DNA of 64,000 bases from Bog-756 sp963756515 (GTDB lineage: Bacteria; Actinomycetota; Acidimicrobiia; Acidimicrobiales; RAAP-2): positions 434,001 to 498,000 of the forward strand of contig CAVWNV010000002.1 in NCBI GenBank assembly GCA_963756515.1. The letters run 5' to 3'. This document shows, piece after piece, positions 51,729 to 60,186 of the stretch. The stretch's first letter is position 1; each line of letters opens with the position of its first letter. Made by a program: the position numbers and the translations under genes. The notes under the pieces are model-generated. The model worked only from the letters and a program-made list of their open reading frames with translations. It was not told the origin of the DNA and ran no database searches.

Positions 51729-52889
51729 GTGGTAGCGCCAGACGAGCAGGCTCTGCCCCCGTCTCGTCCGGGCGATCCGGGCCGGCTGCGGGTACTGCGG
51801 GTGTCGAAGAGCGGCGTGGTCTCGGCGTGGAGGGAGCGCGATCGGCAGCTCCGGGCCATGGGGGTCGACGTGACCCTGGTGGTGGCGGCCCGTTGGGAGG
51901 AGGGCGGGTCCGAGGTGGCGTTCACACCCGACGGCGACCAGTTCGTCGTGCCGGCCCGGACCGTCGGTCGTCATCCGAACCTGTTCCTCTACGACCCGCG
52001 CCCCCTCTGGCGTCTCCTCGGATCGACGCGTTGGGACCTCATCGACCTGCAGGAGGAGCCGTTCGGCCTGGCCGTGGCCGAGGTGCTGCTCCTGCGTCGG
52101 CTGCGCTCCCTGCGCACACCCTTCGTCGTCTACTCGGCCCAGAACATCGACAAGCGGTACCCACCACCCTTCCGCTGGTTCGAGCGTTGGACCCTGCGGC
52201 GGGCGGCCGGCGCCTACCCCTGCAACACCGAGGCCGGTGCCATCCTCCGGCGAAAGGGTCTGCGGGGTGCGCTGACCGTGCTCCCGCTCGGCGTCGACGT
52301 GGAGCGGTTCGCCCCGATCGAGCACCCACCTCCGACCCGACGTCTCCGGGTCGGGTTCGTCGGCCGTCTCATCCCCCACAAGGGTGTCGACGTGCTGATC
52401 GAGGCGGTGGCCGGCGATGACCGTCTGACGGCCGAGATCTTCGGCGCCGGACCGGAGTCCGACCGCCTGGCGGCCCGGGCCGACCGCCTGGGCCTGGCCG
52501 ATCGCATCATCTTCCACGGGCACGTAGACGAGGAGGACATCCCCGGCGTGTACCGGAGGATCGACGCCCTCGCCGTCCCGTCGGTGCCCATGTCCGGCTG
52601 GGTCGAGCAGTTCGGTCGGGTGGTGGTGGAATCACAGGCGTCGGGGATCCCGGTGGTGGCCAGCGCCAGCGGCGCCCTTCCCGACGTGGTGGGCGAGGAT
52701 GGTCTCCTGGTCCCCCCCGGCGATCCGAGGGCGCTCCGGAATGCCCTGGGCCGGCTGCTGGACGAGCCGGGACTGTGGTCGCGGCTCCGGTCGGCCGGAG
52801 TGGACGCCGCCCGCCGGTGTTCGTGGGAGAGCGTGGCCCGGTCCCAACTCGCCCTGTACGAGACCGTCCGACGCCATCCGCCGGCCTGA
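51729..52889 (+). CDS. GT4 glycosyltransferase
   Basis: The 386-residue GT-B protein starts at GTG 51729, 53 bases after the DUF4012 gene. It lacks the GGxE acceptor loop and instead has LRVLRVSKSGVVSAWRERDRQL. C-terminal donor-site features are VGFVGRLIPHKGVDVLIEAV (about 204-223), ADRIIFHGHVDEEDIPGVYR, and the EX7E region WVEQFGRVVVESQASGIPVV. It assembles a glycan repeat unit from nucleotide sugars at the inner membrane face. Convergent with the GT4 gene at 52942. Confidence 0.9.
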   Translation: MVAPDEQALPPSRPGDPGRLRVLRVSKSGVVSAWRERDRQLRAMGVDVTLVVAARWEEGGSEVAFTPDGDQFVVPARTVGRHPNLFLYDPRPLWRLLGSTRWDLIDLQEEPFGLAVAEVLLLRRLRSLRTPFVVYSAQNIDKRYPPPFRWFERWTLRRAAGAYPCNTEAGAILRRKGLRGALTVLPLGVDVERFAPIEHPPPTRRLRVGFVGRLIPHKGVDVLIEAVAGDDRLTAEIFGAGPESDRLAARADRLGLADRIIFHGHVDEEDIPGVYRRIDALAVPSVPMSGWVEQFGRVVVESQASGIPVVASASGALPDVVGEDGLLVPPGDPRALRNALGRLLDEPGLWSRLRSAGVDAARRCSWESVARSQLALYETVRRHPPA

Positions 52890-52941
52890 CCGGGCGTCGC
52901 CCCGACGCTGGTGCGGCGGGGACGCCACCGCCGGTCGACCG

Positions 52942-54012
52942 TCACCGCCCGTCGGGATTACCTCCGGCCATGACCTGCCGGTAGACCGCCTCGAGTCGAT
53001 CGACGTGCCGCGGCAGCGAGAACAGGTCCCGCTGCCGCTGCCGGAGCACGGACCCGACAGTCCGGCGGAGGGAGAGGTCGGCCTGCAAGCGCACCAATGC
53101 CTGGGCCGCCGCCCCCGTGTCCCCGGGGGGGAAGAGGAGCCCGTCGTCGGCCAGCGTCTCGAGGTGGCCGCCGGCCCGGGCGGCCACCACGGGTACACCG
53201 TGGGCCATGGCCTCCACCACCGAGAGCCCGAACCCGTCGAGGTGGCCCGGTGCCAAGAACACCGACGCTCCGGACAGGAGTGCGTCGGTATCGGCGACGT
53301 AGCCCAGGAACTCGACGCTGTCGGCCACGCCGAGGTCCTGGGCCAACTGGACCAGGGACCCCCGCAACTCGCCCTGGCCGGCGAGGAGCAGGCGCCAGCC
53401 CTGGTCGGCGAGCCCGCTCCGGGCCCAGCAGCGGATGCCCACGTCGGTGGCCTTCTCGGCTTCCAGTCGCTGCAACATCACCACCTTCGCCGTGACGAGC
53501 GCGGCCTGATCGCGATCGGGGACGCCGTTGGGGATGACCACGGACGGCCCGGAGATGCTGTCGGCGACGAACTGGCTGATGGCAATGTCACAGGCGATGG
53601 CGCGGCTGGTGACCGCGGCCAAACCGCGGGCCACGACGCTCGAGCCCCGATCACGCGCGAAGTGTCTCGTGGCCACGATGGGGGAGTGCTGCCATGGTCT
53701 CGCCAACCATGCCGCCCCTTCGGCCGCGGTCATGTGGACATGGACGACGTCCACATGACCGACCCGTGCCAGCGCCCGGGCCGCTGCCGTCAGGCCCGCG
53801 GCCGGAATGTTCGTCACGTCTGGGGCCAGCTCCTGGTGCATTCGGTCTCGATCGCCACCGACGGTGACGATGCGGTGGCCGCGGCCAGCCAACTCGTTGG
53901 AGACCTGACAGAGGTAGCGCTCGACTCCGGCGAAGGCGTCGGTGACCACCAGGTGCACCACCGACAGGGGCGATTCCGGACCCGGCGTCACGACCGGTTC
54001 TCGACACGGCAC
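52942..54012 (-). CDS. GT4 glycosyltransferase
   Basis: A 356-residue GT-B enzyme. SVVHLVVTDAFAGVERYLCQ (about 16-35) is the acceptor-side opening, VIPNGVP precedes the linker, and DGFGLSVVEAMAHGVPVVAA (about 259-278) is the EX7E donor motif (Glu, Glu). It overlaps the GT2 gene by 25 bases in the same direction, so these two and the kinase gene form an operon. Donor and acceptor cannot be named. Confidence 0.9.
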   Translation of the reverse strand: MPCREPVVTPGPESPLSVVHLVVTDAFAGVERYLCQVSNELAGRGHRIVTVGGDRDRMHQELAPDVTNIPAAGLTAAARALARVGHVDVVHVHMTAAEGAAWLARPWQHSPIVATRHFARDRGSSVVARGLAAVTSRAIACDIAISQFVADSISGPSVVIPNGVPDRDQAALVTAKVVMLQRLEAEKATDVGIRCWARSGLADQGWRLLLAGQGELRGSLVQLAQDLGVADSVEFLGYVADTDALLSGASVFLAPGHLDGFGLSVVEAMAHGVPVVAARAGGHLETLADDGLLFPPGDTGAAAQALVRLQADLSLRRTVGSVLRQRQRDLFSLPRHVDRLEAVYRQVMAGGNPDGR

Positions 54013-54935
54013 GGGCCCTGGCGGTAGAGGTGGAAGCGGTAGGCCGCCTGGCGGGCGCGTTCACGCCGAAGGACGATGGCGCGGACGAACGCCCCGACCA
54101 GGGCCCCGGCCCGGTAGACCTGCCATCCGACGGGTCCGTAGTACTTGCGCACGAAGCGTTCGTGCGAGGCGTGGAAGTGGATCTCCCGCAGCGACGAATC
54201 CCCCCCGGTGCCCGCCCCGACGTGGATCGCAGTGGCCTCGGGGCACACGGCCACGTCCCAGCCGAGGTCACGGGCCCGACGTTGCCAGTCCGTCTCCTCG
54301 GCGTAGAGGAAGAAACGCTCGTCGAACGGGCCGACGGCATCGACGGCGGCCGAGCTCATCATCAGGACCGAACCGATGACGAAGTCCACGTGGCGCCGGA
54401 GTCGACCCAGTCCCACCGCCTCGATCCATGCCCCCGCCGGTGTCGGAAACGGCCACCCCACCCGGGCCGCCTGGCCTCCGACTTCGTCGACCTGGGCCGG
54501 AGCCACGCAGGCCAGATCCGGGCGGACCTGGAGGCACTGGTGCAGCCGGGCCACGTCCGCCGGTGCGATCTGGGCGTCAGGATTGAGCAGCAGGACGTCG
54601 CGTCCGGACACGTGACCGCGCTCGAGGCCGAGGTTGACACCTCCGGCGAAGCCCAGGTTGCGTCCGGGGTCGATGTAGCGGGCGCCGTGTCTGCCCGCGA
54701 CCGAACGGACCGACGGATCGGAGGAGTTGTCGACCACCACCAGGGGTAGGGCGCCCTCCAGGGCGCTGAGACATGCCTCGAGGAGCTCTGATGCTCCGAA
54801 GGCCACCACCACGACATCGATCTCCCCGGACGTCGTCGGCGCGCCCACTTCGGCCGACCGGTCCGCCTCGACCTCCGGTCTCGGTCCACGGCCGGTGAAC
54901 GGTCGCCCGGACCGCGCACCCCCCGTCGAGGTCAT
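53988..54935 (-). CDS. GT2 family glycosyltransferase (rhamnosyltransferase-like)
   Basis: The 315-residue GT-A enzyme has IDVVVVAFGASELLEACLSA (about 39-58), PLVVVDNSSDPSVRS, then RNLGFAGGVNLGLERG (a GT2 signature) and LLLNPDAQIAPADV (nucleotide-sugar/metal region). FDERFFLYAEETDWQRRARD (about 202-221) holds the ED catalytic-base motif of rhamnosyl- and related transferases. It overlaps the kinase gene by 4 bases and the GT4 gene by 25. Rhamnose transfer is suggested by these motifs, not proven. Confidence 0.9.
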   Translation of the reverse strand: MTSTGGARSGRPFTGRGPRPEVEADRSAEVGAPTTSGEIDVVVVAFGASELLEACLSALEGALPLVVVDNSSDPSVRSVAGRHGARYIDPGRNLGFAGGVNLGLERGHVSGRDVLLLNPDAQIAPADVARLHQCLQVRPDLACVAPAQVDEVGGQAARVGWPFPTPAGAWIEAVGLGRLRRHVDFVIGSVLMMSSAAVDAVGPFDERFFLYAEETDWQRRARDLGWDVAVCPEATAIHVGAGTGGDSSLREIHFHASHERFVRKYYGPVGWQVYRAGALVGAFVRAIVLRRERARQAAYRFHLYRQGPCRVENRS

Positions 54936-55906
54936 GGTCGGTAGGCGTAGGCCTGGTAGGAGTCGGCCGAGGTGCGGCGGGCCCGGTTGAGCGCCACCCC
55001 GAGGACCCGGCAGTGGGTCGACTCGAGGCGACGGATGGTCCGGTCGAGGTCGCCCCGATCCGTCTTGCCCTCTGACGCCACGACGACCGCTCCCCGGGCG
55101 AAGCTCCCGATGATGGCGGTGTCCGGTACGGCCAGTACCGGGGGAGTGTCCACCAGGACGACATCGGCCAGCACCGAGAGTTGGTCGATGACGGGCTGCA
55201 TGCCCGGGCTGCCGAACAGTTCGCTGGGGTTGTCGAGCTGGATACCGGCCGGCAGGATCTGAAGACCCCAGATCCCACTGTCGACGAGGTGGGAGGCGAC
55301 CGAGGCCGGATCGGAGACCGGTGCCGGCTCCCGAGTCTCCCGCGACGGATCGCGCCTCCCCGAGTCGGGACCGTGTCCGTCGACGGGAAGAGCCGGCAGC
55401 CCGGACAGCGTTGTCAGGTCCGGGAGCCCGGGCAGCACGGGCAGCCCGGGCAGCTCAGGAAGTTCGGGCAGCTCCGGTGGCTCAGCCAGATCCTGTGGAT
55501 GGCCCGGATCCGGTGGTTCGGTCCGGTCCCGAAGATCCGCCCTGTCGGTCTTGTCGCGGATCCCCGACTGTTGACGCTCCGGGTCCGGTGTCTTCCAGTT
55601 GGCCCGGATCAGATCGGCCAGCCCGGCATGGGAGTGGAGGGGCAAGCCGAAGATCTCCTCGAGCCGGGGCCGGCGGAAGTCCGCCGACACCACGATGACC
55701 TTGCTTCCGCTCATGGCCCATGCGCAGGCCAGGTTGGCGGTGATGAACGTCTTGCCGTCCCCGGGTTGGGGGCTCGTCACGACGATCATCGGACACGGCG
55801 TGTCGTGGAGGATGACCCGAAGGCTGGTGCGGAGTTCGCGGACGGCCTCGGCCATCTGGGACTGGGGCGCCTGCACCATGGCCAGGGCGACACTGCCCGA
55901 GCGCAC
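54932..55906 (-). CDS. CpsD/BY-kinase-type tyrosine kinase half of a Wzz-kinase gene
   Basis: From GTG 55906 this frame encodes 324 residues of a bacterial tyrosine kinase. Walker A is SPQPGDGKTFITANLA (about 45-60), Walker A' VIVVSADFRRPRL, and Walker B VVLVDTPPVL. The tail SYQAYAYRP supplies three closely spaced tyrosines, a short version of the autophosphorylation cluster. Between A' and B there is an extra, mostly low-complexity insert of about 80 residues with LPELPELPGLPVLPGLPDL-type repeats. The frame continues upstream without a stop (RDQLDNRLRTSPEIGS, ILAELPEDVEV), matching the linker of fused Wzz-kinase proteins, so this GTG is probably not the true start (see the frameshift finding). 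Confidence 0.75.
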   Translation of the reverse strand: MRSGSVALAMVQAPQSQMAEAVRELRTSLRVILHDTPCPMIVVTSPQPGDGKTFITANLACAWAMSGSKVIVVSADFRRPRLEEIFGLPLHSHAGLADLIRANWKTPDPERQQSGIRDKTDRADLRDRTEPPDPGHPQDLAEPPELPELPELPGLPVLPGLPDLTTLSGLPALPVDGHGPDSGRRDPSRETREPAPVSDPASVASHLVDSGIWGLQILPAGIQLDNPSELFGSPGMQPVIDQLSVLADVVLVDTPPVLAVPDTAIIGSFARGAVVVASEGKTDRGDLDRTIRRLESTHCRVLGVALNRARRTSADSYQAYAYRP

Positions 55907-56000
55907 TTCGACATCCTCGGGGAGCTCCGCCAGGATGGGGGAGTCGGTGATCGACCCGATTTCGGGGCTGGTACGCAGTCGGTTGTCGAGCTGGTCGCGT

Positions 56001-56717
56001 GCCGAGCGCGATGCCGCAACCGACCAGCAGTCCGGCCAGGAGCCCGATGGCGACGAGCTTGGACGTGCCGAGTCCGGACGGCGCCCCGGGTCGTTGGGCG
56101 GCCACCTGCACGGTGGCGTAGGGCACGCCGAATTGGATGCTGTTCAGCTGGGTCTGCAGTGTGCTGTAACTGGTGGTGAGCCCGGCGATCTGGGCCGCCA
56201 CGACCGCGTTGTTCGAGGAGCTCTCCGTGCTCTGCAGGCTCCCGATCTGGTCCCGCAACGAAGCCAGGTCGCTGGTGATCTTGTCGATCTGGGCCTGTAC
56301 CAGCGCCGAGATCTGTTCGGTGTACGCCTTGGAGTAGGCCTGGGCTACGGCCTGGGCCCGTTCGGGACTGGCGTCGGTCGCCGTGATGCTCAACTGGCCG
56401 GTGGTGGCGTCGACGGTGCCGGTGACCTCGCTGGCCACGGCGCCCACGTCGGAGTCACCGAGGATCTTGGCCGCTTGTTCCTGGACCGCGGTGCTGCCCA
56501 GTTCCTGAACAGGGTCCGGCAGTGAGACCTGGGTGCCCTGGCTGGTCTGACCGGTCTGGGCCCCCGCCAGGGTGGACTCCTGGATGAGGGCGGTGGATTC
56601 GTACTTCGGGGTCTGGATCGTGGAGTAGGCCAATGCCGCCACGACCGCGACGATGACGCTGACCGCGATGATCAGCCGCCGGCGCCAGAGCGTCGAGAGA
56701 AATTCGCGGAAGGTCAG
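56001..56717 (-). pseudogene. Wzz chain-length-determinant half of the frameshifted Wzz-kinase gene
   Basis: The frame reads LTFREFLSTLWRRRLIIAVS, a membrane span, then YSTIQTPKYESTALIQESTL, a periplasmic region with coiled coil (ISALVQAQIDKITSDLASLR), then RPGAPSGLGTSKLVAIGLLAGLLVGCGIALG with the second span. This is a standard Wzz domain. After about position 56001 the frame turns into unrelated sequence (to 55482), while the kinase frame one base away continues the expected protein. No ATG, GTG or TTG precedes the first span in this frame; the only candidate at the right place is CTG 56717. GTG 56642 would delete most of the first span. Confidence 0.7.
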
Positions 56718-56869
56718 TGGGTGCTCGCTTTCACGGCGACAAAGAGTTCATCCCGAGGATAGGACGTCGGGGTGTCCAGAAGCGGCACCCTCGGCCGGGG
56801 TGCCGATACGCTGGACGCGGAGCCCCGGCGGTTGGCGGTGGTGTGAGAGCCCGGGCTCAGGGTTGCCAT
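56714..56869 (-). CDS. 51-residue ORF leading into the Wzz frame
   Basis: An ATG at 56869 with AAGGA upstream opens MATLSPGSHTTANRRGSASS and ends VAVKASTH. Its TGA (56714-56716) overlaps the CTG (56715-56717) that opens the Wzz frame as CTGA. The peptide is Ser/Pro/Arg-rich. Read through with one base less, it would give a sensible cytoplasmic N-terminus for Wzz. It is either the real start of the Wzz gene cut off by an indel, or a separate coupled leader. Confidence 0.45.
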   Translation of the reverse strand: MATLSPGSHTTANRRGSASSVSAPRPRVPLLDTPTSYPRDELFVAVKASTH

Positions 56870-57112
56870 GTTCGTTCCTTCATGCCGGACACGTGATCTT
56901 CGGAGCCACGCCGAGCTGGCGGCGACGGTGGGCCGCTACGTAGTTAGCGTCGACACGGTCGGGGCCTACCTTGAGGCGCGCCTTGACCAGCCCGGTCGGG
57001 CCGCAAGAGCCACCGAACGGCCCGGACCGGCAGCTACGCTTCAGGGGTCGCGGCGGCGGACACAACCGAGGCCGAGCCACCGAGGTCCGATGAGCGAGCA
57101 CCTGATGCACCC

Positions 57113-58573
57113 ATGAACCGGATCCGGAACCTTCTCCCCGATCGGTCGGGCGGCGCCTTGTCGTGGCGTTCGGACCGGCGCCAGCTCCTGCGGACCCTGG
57201 GCCCCTGGCTGACCGTGGTCGTGGTCGCCGCGGTGACAGGCGTCATCGCCGGCGGAAGTGAGCGGATCGGGCTGGCCCTGGCCGCATTGGTGCTGGGACT
57301 CGGGATCTACCTGGCCGATCCGATCCTCCTGGCCGTCGTCGTGCTCCCCGGGGCCCTGCTCCTGCAGAGGGTGGGCGGGTCCGGAACCAACCTCAGCGTC
57401 GCCGACCTGCTGGTCTTCTTGGCCGGCATCGTCTGTGTCTTCCATGTCCGGTGGCGCCAGGCGCCCTATCTCCGGCAGTTCCTCAAAGGCATCGTCTGGT
57501 ACCAGGCCATCCTGATCCTGGTGGTGATGGCCCATCCCAACCGGTACGACATCGTCGAGTGGTTCCACCGCTTCTCCTATCTGGGCGCCAGTGTGGTGGT
57601 GGGCTGGGTGGTGGCCTCCAACGGCCGGACCCGCCAGACGCTCCGGCTGTTCCTGTGGTGCTCGGCGATCCTGGCCGTGCTGGCCATGGAGCACGCCGTG
57701 ACCGGCCACTTCCAGCCGGCCCAATGGGGCAGCTATCAGAAGAACGCCATTGGCGCCGTCATGTGGGTGGCCGTCGCCGTGGCCCAGATAAACCCCCCGT
57801 GGGCCCAGTTGCGGCGAGCAGAGACCCGGGTGCTCGAGGTGATCTGCATCGGTGGTCTACTGGCCTCACAGTCGAGGCAGTCGGCCATCTCGCTCATCGT
57901 GGCCCTGGTGGCCATGACCGTGTTGAACCCCGACGTCCGGCGCCGTTCGAAGTTGGCGCTCCTGGCCTTGGTCCCGTTGGCCGTGGCCGTCTACTACAGC
58001 TTCTCGATCGCGGCGCGCAACAACCCGCAATTCAACTCGGTGTCGATCCGGTTCGGCCAGATCGGCGATGCCGTCCACGTATGGCATCTGAGCCCGTTGC
58101 TCGGCCTCGGTATGCGCTTCTACTACTTGCCCCAGTACGTCACCGTCACCTCCCCACCCAACGTGATCATCGACAATCTGGCCTCCACCGGCATCATCGG
58201 ATCGATCGCCTTCTTCTATCTCGTCTACATGACCATGCGCACCATGGGCCGGCTTCCCCACGTCTTCGGAACGCTGGGTCTGGCCATCCTGCTCGGGCAC
58301 TACGTCGATGGCCTCTTCGACGTCTTCTTCATCGGCGCCAGCATGATCCCGCCGTTCCTCATCGCCGGCATCTCCCTGGGTGTGGCCGATGCAGATCGTC
58401 GGGACACTGACGGCGCACCGATGGTCGCGTCCGAGGCGACGGCGGGGGTAGCCCGACGGCCCCTGGTGGACCCGGGACGACGCGGTCGGACGAGAGCTCC
58501 GGGCCGTTCGGGGGTTGCCGCGTCGACCGTTCGATGGAGATCCCTACTCCCCACCACGCCGAATCCTCGGTGA
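57113..58573 (+). CDS. O-antigen polymerase/ligase-like membrane protein (Wzy type)
   Basis: The 486-residue protein has about 10-12 membrane spans (for example WLTVVVVAAVTGVIAGG; AALVLGLGIYLADPILLAVVV; LALLALVPLAVAVYYSF). A large external loop with ARNNPQFNSVSIRFGQIGDA precedes the last spans, and PLLGLGMRFYYLPQYV with a following NLASTGIIGSIAFFYLVYM fits the Wzy/WaaL family. It polymerises or ligates lipid-linked glycan units. The C-terminus is Arg-rich and disordered. It is divergent from the Wzz/kinase operon and overlaps the next GT4 gene by GTGA. An 8-codon ORF (57090-57116) also ends in its start as ATGA. Confidence 0.85.
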   Translation: MNRIRNLLPDRSGGALSWRSDRRQLLRTLGPWLTVVVVAAVTGVIAGGSERIGLALAALVLGLGIYLADPILLAVVVLPGALLLQRVGGSGTNLSVADLLVFLAGIVCVFHVRWRQAPYLRQFLKGIVWYQAILILVVMAHPNRYDIVEWFHRFSYLGASVVVGWVVASNGRTRQTLRLFLWCSAILAVLAMEHAVTGHFQPAQWGSYQKNAIGAVMWVAVAVAQINPPWAQLRRAETRVLEVICIGGLLASQSRQSAISLIVALVAMTVLNPDVRRRSKLALLALVPLAVAVYYSFSIAARNNPQFNSVSIRFGQIGDAVHVWHLSPLLGLGMRFYYLPQYVTVTSPPNVIIDNLASTGIIGSIAFFYLVYMTMRTMGRLPHVFGTLGLAILLGHYVDGLFDVFFIGASMIPPFLIAGISLGVADADRRDTDGAPMVASEATAGVARRPLVDPGRRGRTRAPGRSGVAASTVRWRSLLPTTPNPR

Positions 58574-59622
58574 CGCCATCTCTCCCGCGGATCCTCTACA
58601 ACGCCCTTCCCCTCGACGTCCGAGGCGGCGGTGTGAGCACCTACATCCGCGAGCTGCTGGGAGCCATGACCACCGAAGTCCAGGCCGAGCTGGTGGCGGC
58701 GGTGGTTCCGTCGGGTCGTCCCGAACTTCCCTCGGGGGTCACGCCGGTCCTCCGGCGGGAGTCGCGGGGGGTCAGCCGGGCGTTGGCCGGAGCGTACGGG
58801 TTCGGTCGCGCCGACCTGTTCCACGGTCTCGACGTGGACCTCCCCCTGCACCGATCCGGGCCGACCGTGTCGACGGTCCACGACATGGCCGTCTTCGACG
58901 TGCCTTGGGCCTTCCCCCGCCACCGGGTCGTGGGCGAGCGGGCCCTGATCCGGCACGCGCTGCGCCGGGCCGATGTCATCGTGGCGGTGTCGGCCTTCAC
59001 CGCCGATCGGGTCCGGGCCCTGGTCGGCCGGGACGCCGTCGTCGTCCATTCGGCGCCGGCGTCGGACATGGGACCTGCCCCGGAGGAGGAACTGGATCGG
59101 GTCCGGGCGCAGTATCGCCTGCCCGACCGGTTCGTGCTCCACGTGGGCAATATCGAGCCGCGGAAGGACATCGCCACCCTGGCCACCGCCTGCCGACGGG
59201 TCTCGATCCCCCTGGTCCTGACCGGGCACAGCCTCTGGGGCCACCTGCCACCCGACGGCTCTCTCGAGATCGGTCACGTACCGGTCTCCGACCTCCCGGG
59301 TCTCTTCGGTGCGGCCACCGTGGTCGGCTATGCCTCGCGCTACGAGGGATTCGGCCTCCCCCCGATCGAGGCCATGGCGTGTGGGGCACCGGTGGTCTCC
59401 ACCCCGGTGCCCGCCGTGGTGGAGGTGGTGGGAGACGGTGCGGCTACGTTCCGTCCCGGCGACATCCAGGGATTGACCCGGATCCTGCGCCATCTGCTGG
59501 ACGACGACTCCCAGCGGGCCGCCCTGGCCGAGCGGGGCACGGCCCGGGTGGCCACGCTGAGCTGGACCCGGACCGCCCACGGGACCGCCGGGGCCTACCG
59601 GTCGGTCGGGCTGGCGGTATGA
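58570..59622 (+). CDS. GT4 glycosyltransferase
   Basis: The 350-residue GT-B enzyme starts at GTG 58570, overlapping the previous TGA by GTGA. LPRILYNALPLDVRGGGVST (about 5-24) holds the GGG acceptor loop. VSTVHDMAVFDVPWAFPRHR and VLHVGNIEPRKDIATLATAC (about 194-213) follow, and YEGFGLPPIEAMACGAPVVS is the donor EX7E motif. The STVHD and FPRHR patterns are common among mannosyltransferases of this family. It is coupled to the polymerase gene, so it probably builds the same glycan. Confidence 0.9.
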   Translation: MTPSLPRILYNALPLDVRGGGVSTYIRELLGAMTTEVQAELVAAVVPSGRPELPSGVTPVLRRESRGVSRALAGAYGFGRADLFHGLDVDLPLHRSGPTVSTVHDMAVFDVPWAFPRHRVVGERALIRHALRRADVIVAVSAFTADRVRALVGRDAVVVHSAPASDMGPAPEEELDRVRAQYRLPDRFVLHVGNIEPRKDIATLATACRRVSIPLVLTGHSLWGHLPPDGSLEIGHVPVSDLPGLFGAATVVGYASRYEGFGLPPIEAMACGAPVVSTPVPAVVEVVGDGAATFRPGDIQGLTRILRHLLDDDSQRAALAERGTARVATLSWTRTAHGTAGAYRSVGLAV

Positions 59623-59725
59623 GCCCGGCCCCAGGCCCCGGAGGGGCGGGCCCGCACCTGGCCGCGGCCCCGCAACACAGGCGGGGCCCGTTGCTCCACA
59701 TCCGTCCTTCAGAACCAAGGAGAAG

Positions 59726-59758
59726 ATGCCGATGAAAGAACGTGGTTTCGGTGCGTAA
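59726..59758 (+). CDS. 10-codon ORF with a strong ribosome binding site
   Basis: AAGGAGAAG precedes ATG 59726, giving MPMKERGFGA and a TAA at 59756-59758. It overlaps the following gene in another frame. It may be a leader peptide, or mark an indel in the start of the next gene. The ribosome binding site is better than any other in this spacer. Confidence 0.25.
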   Translation: MPMKERGFGA

Positions 59759-60068
59759 GGGCGTTCGGAGAGCCGTGGGGAGACAGAGCCCCACCACTGT
59801 CGTGACCGCTTGCGACCTACTCGGAACAGAAGGGGTCGACCGCGCCGGTGATGAGGTCACCGCGGGCCTGTTGTCCGACCTCCACCACCCCAGGCTGATC
59901 ATCACCGCCGAGTACATCGGCCCCGACCGACGGGCGCTCGACCGCCGGGAGGAGCGCCGGTACCGCCGGGAGTTGGGTCGTGCCCCGGATCGGAGGGAAC
60001 GGCCCCGGCGGCGGTCGGACCGCGGCGAGGAGAGCGCCGGCACGACCAAGCGGCGGTGGTTCCGCTAG
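59742..60068 (+). CDS. hypothetical protein with YIGxDRR motif
   Basis: A 108-residue protein from GTG 59742 (GTG 59751 is equally possible). The only recognisable segment is HHPRLIITAEYIGPDRRALD (about 48-67), followed by a strongly basic Arg-rich tail to the end. The same short pattern recurs in the next gene (HDPDLVLSTGYIGTDRRAGS), so they share a motif rather than a domain. No membrane segment. Function unknown. Confidence 0.5.
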   Translation: MVSVRKGVRRAVGRQSPTTVVTACDLLGTEGVDRAGDEVTAGLLSDLHHPRLIITAEYIGPDRRALDRREERRYRRELGRAPDRRERPRRRSDRGEESAGTTKRRWFR

Positions 60069-60186
60069 TAACGGTTCACCCGCCGCGCTCGGCCTCGGTA
60101 TCGGGGCCGACGAAGGACACTCGAGGGTCGGCCCCCCACTCCTCCCGGAAACTTCAGCTGGCGTGGGTTTCTGCCGATCAAACGGG

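Noticed and set aside
55482..56000. Continuation of the Wzz frame past the second membrane span
   Set aside because: The sequence here is Arg/Gly/Pro-rich without any fold, and the kinase frame on the same strand gives real protein. It is a frameshift tail.
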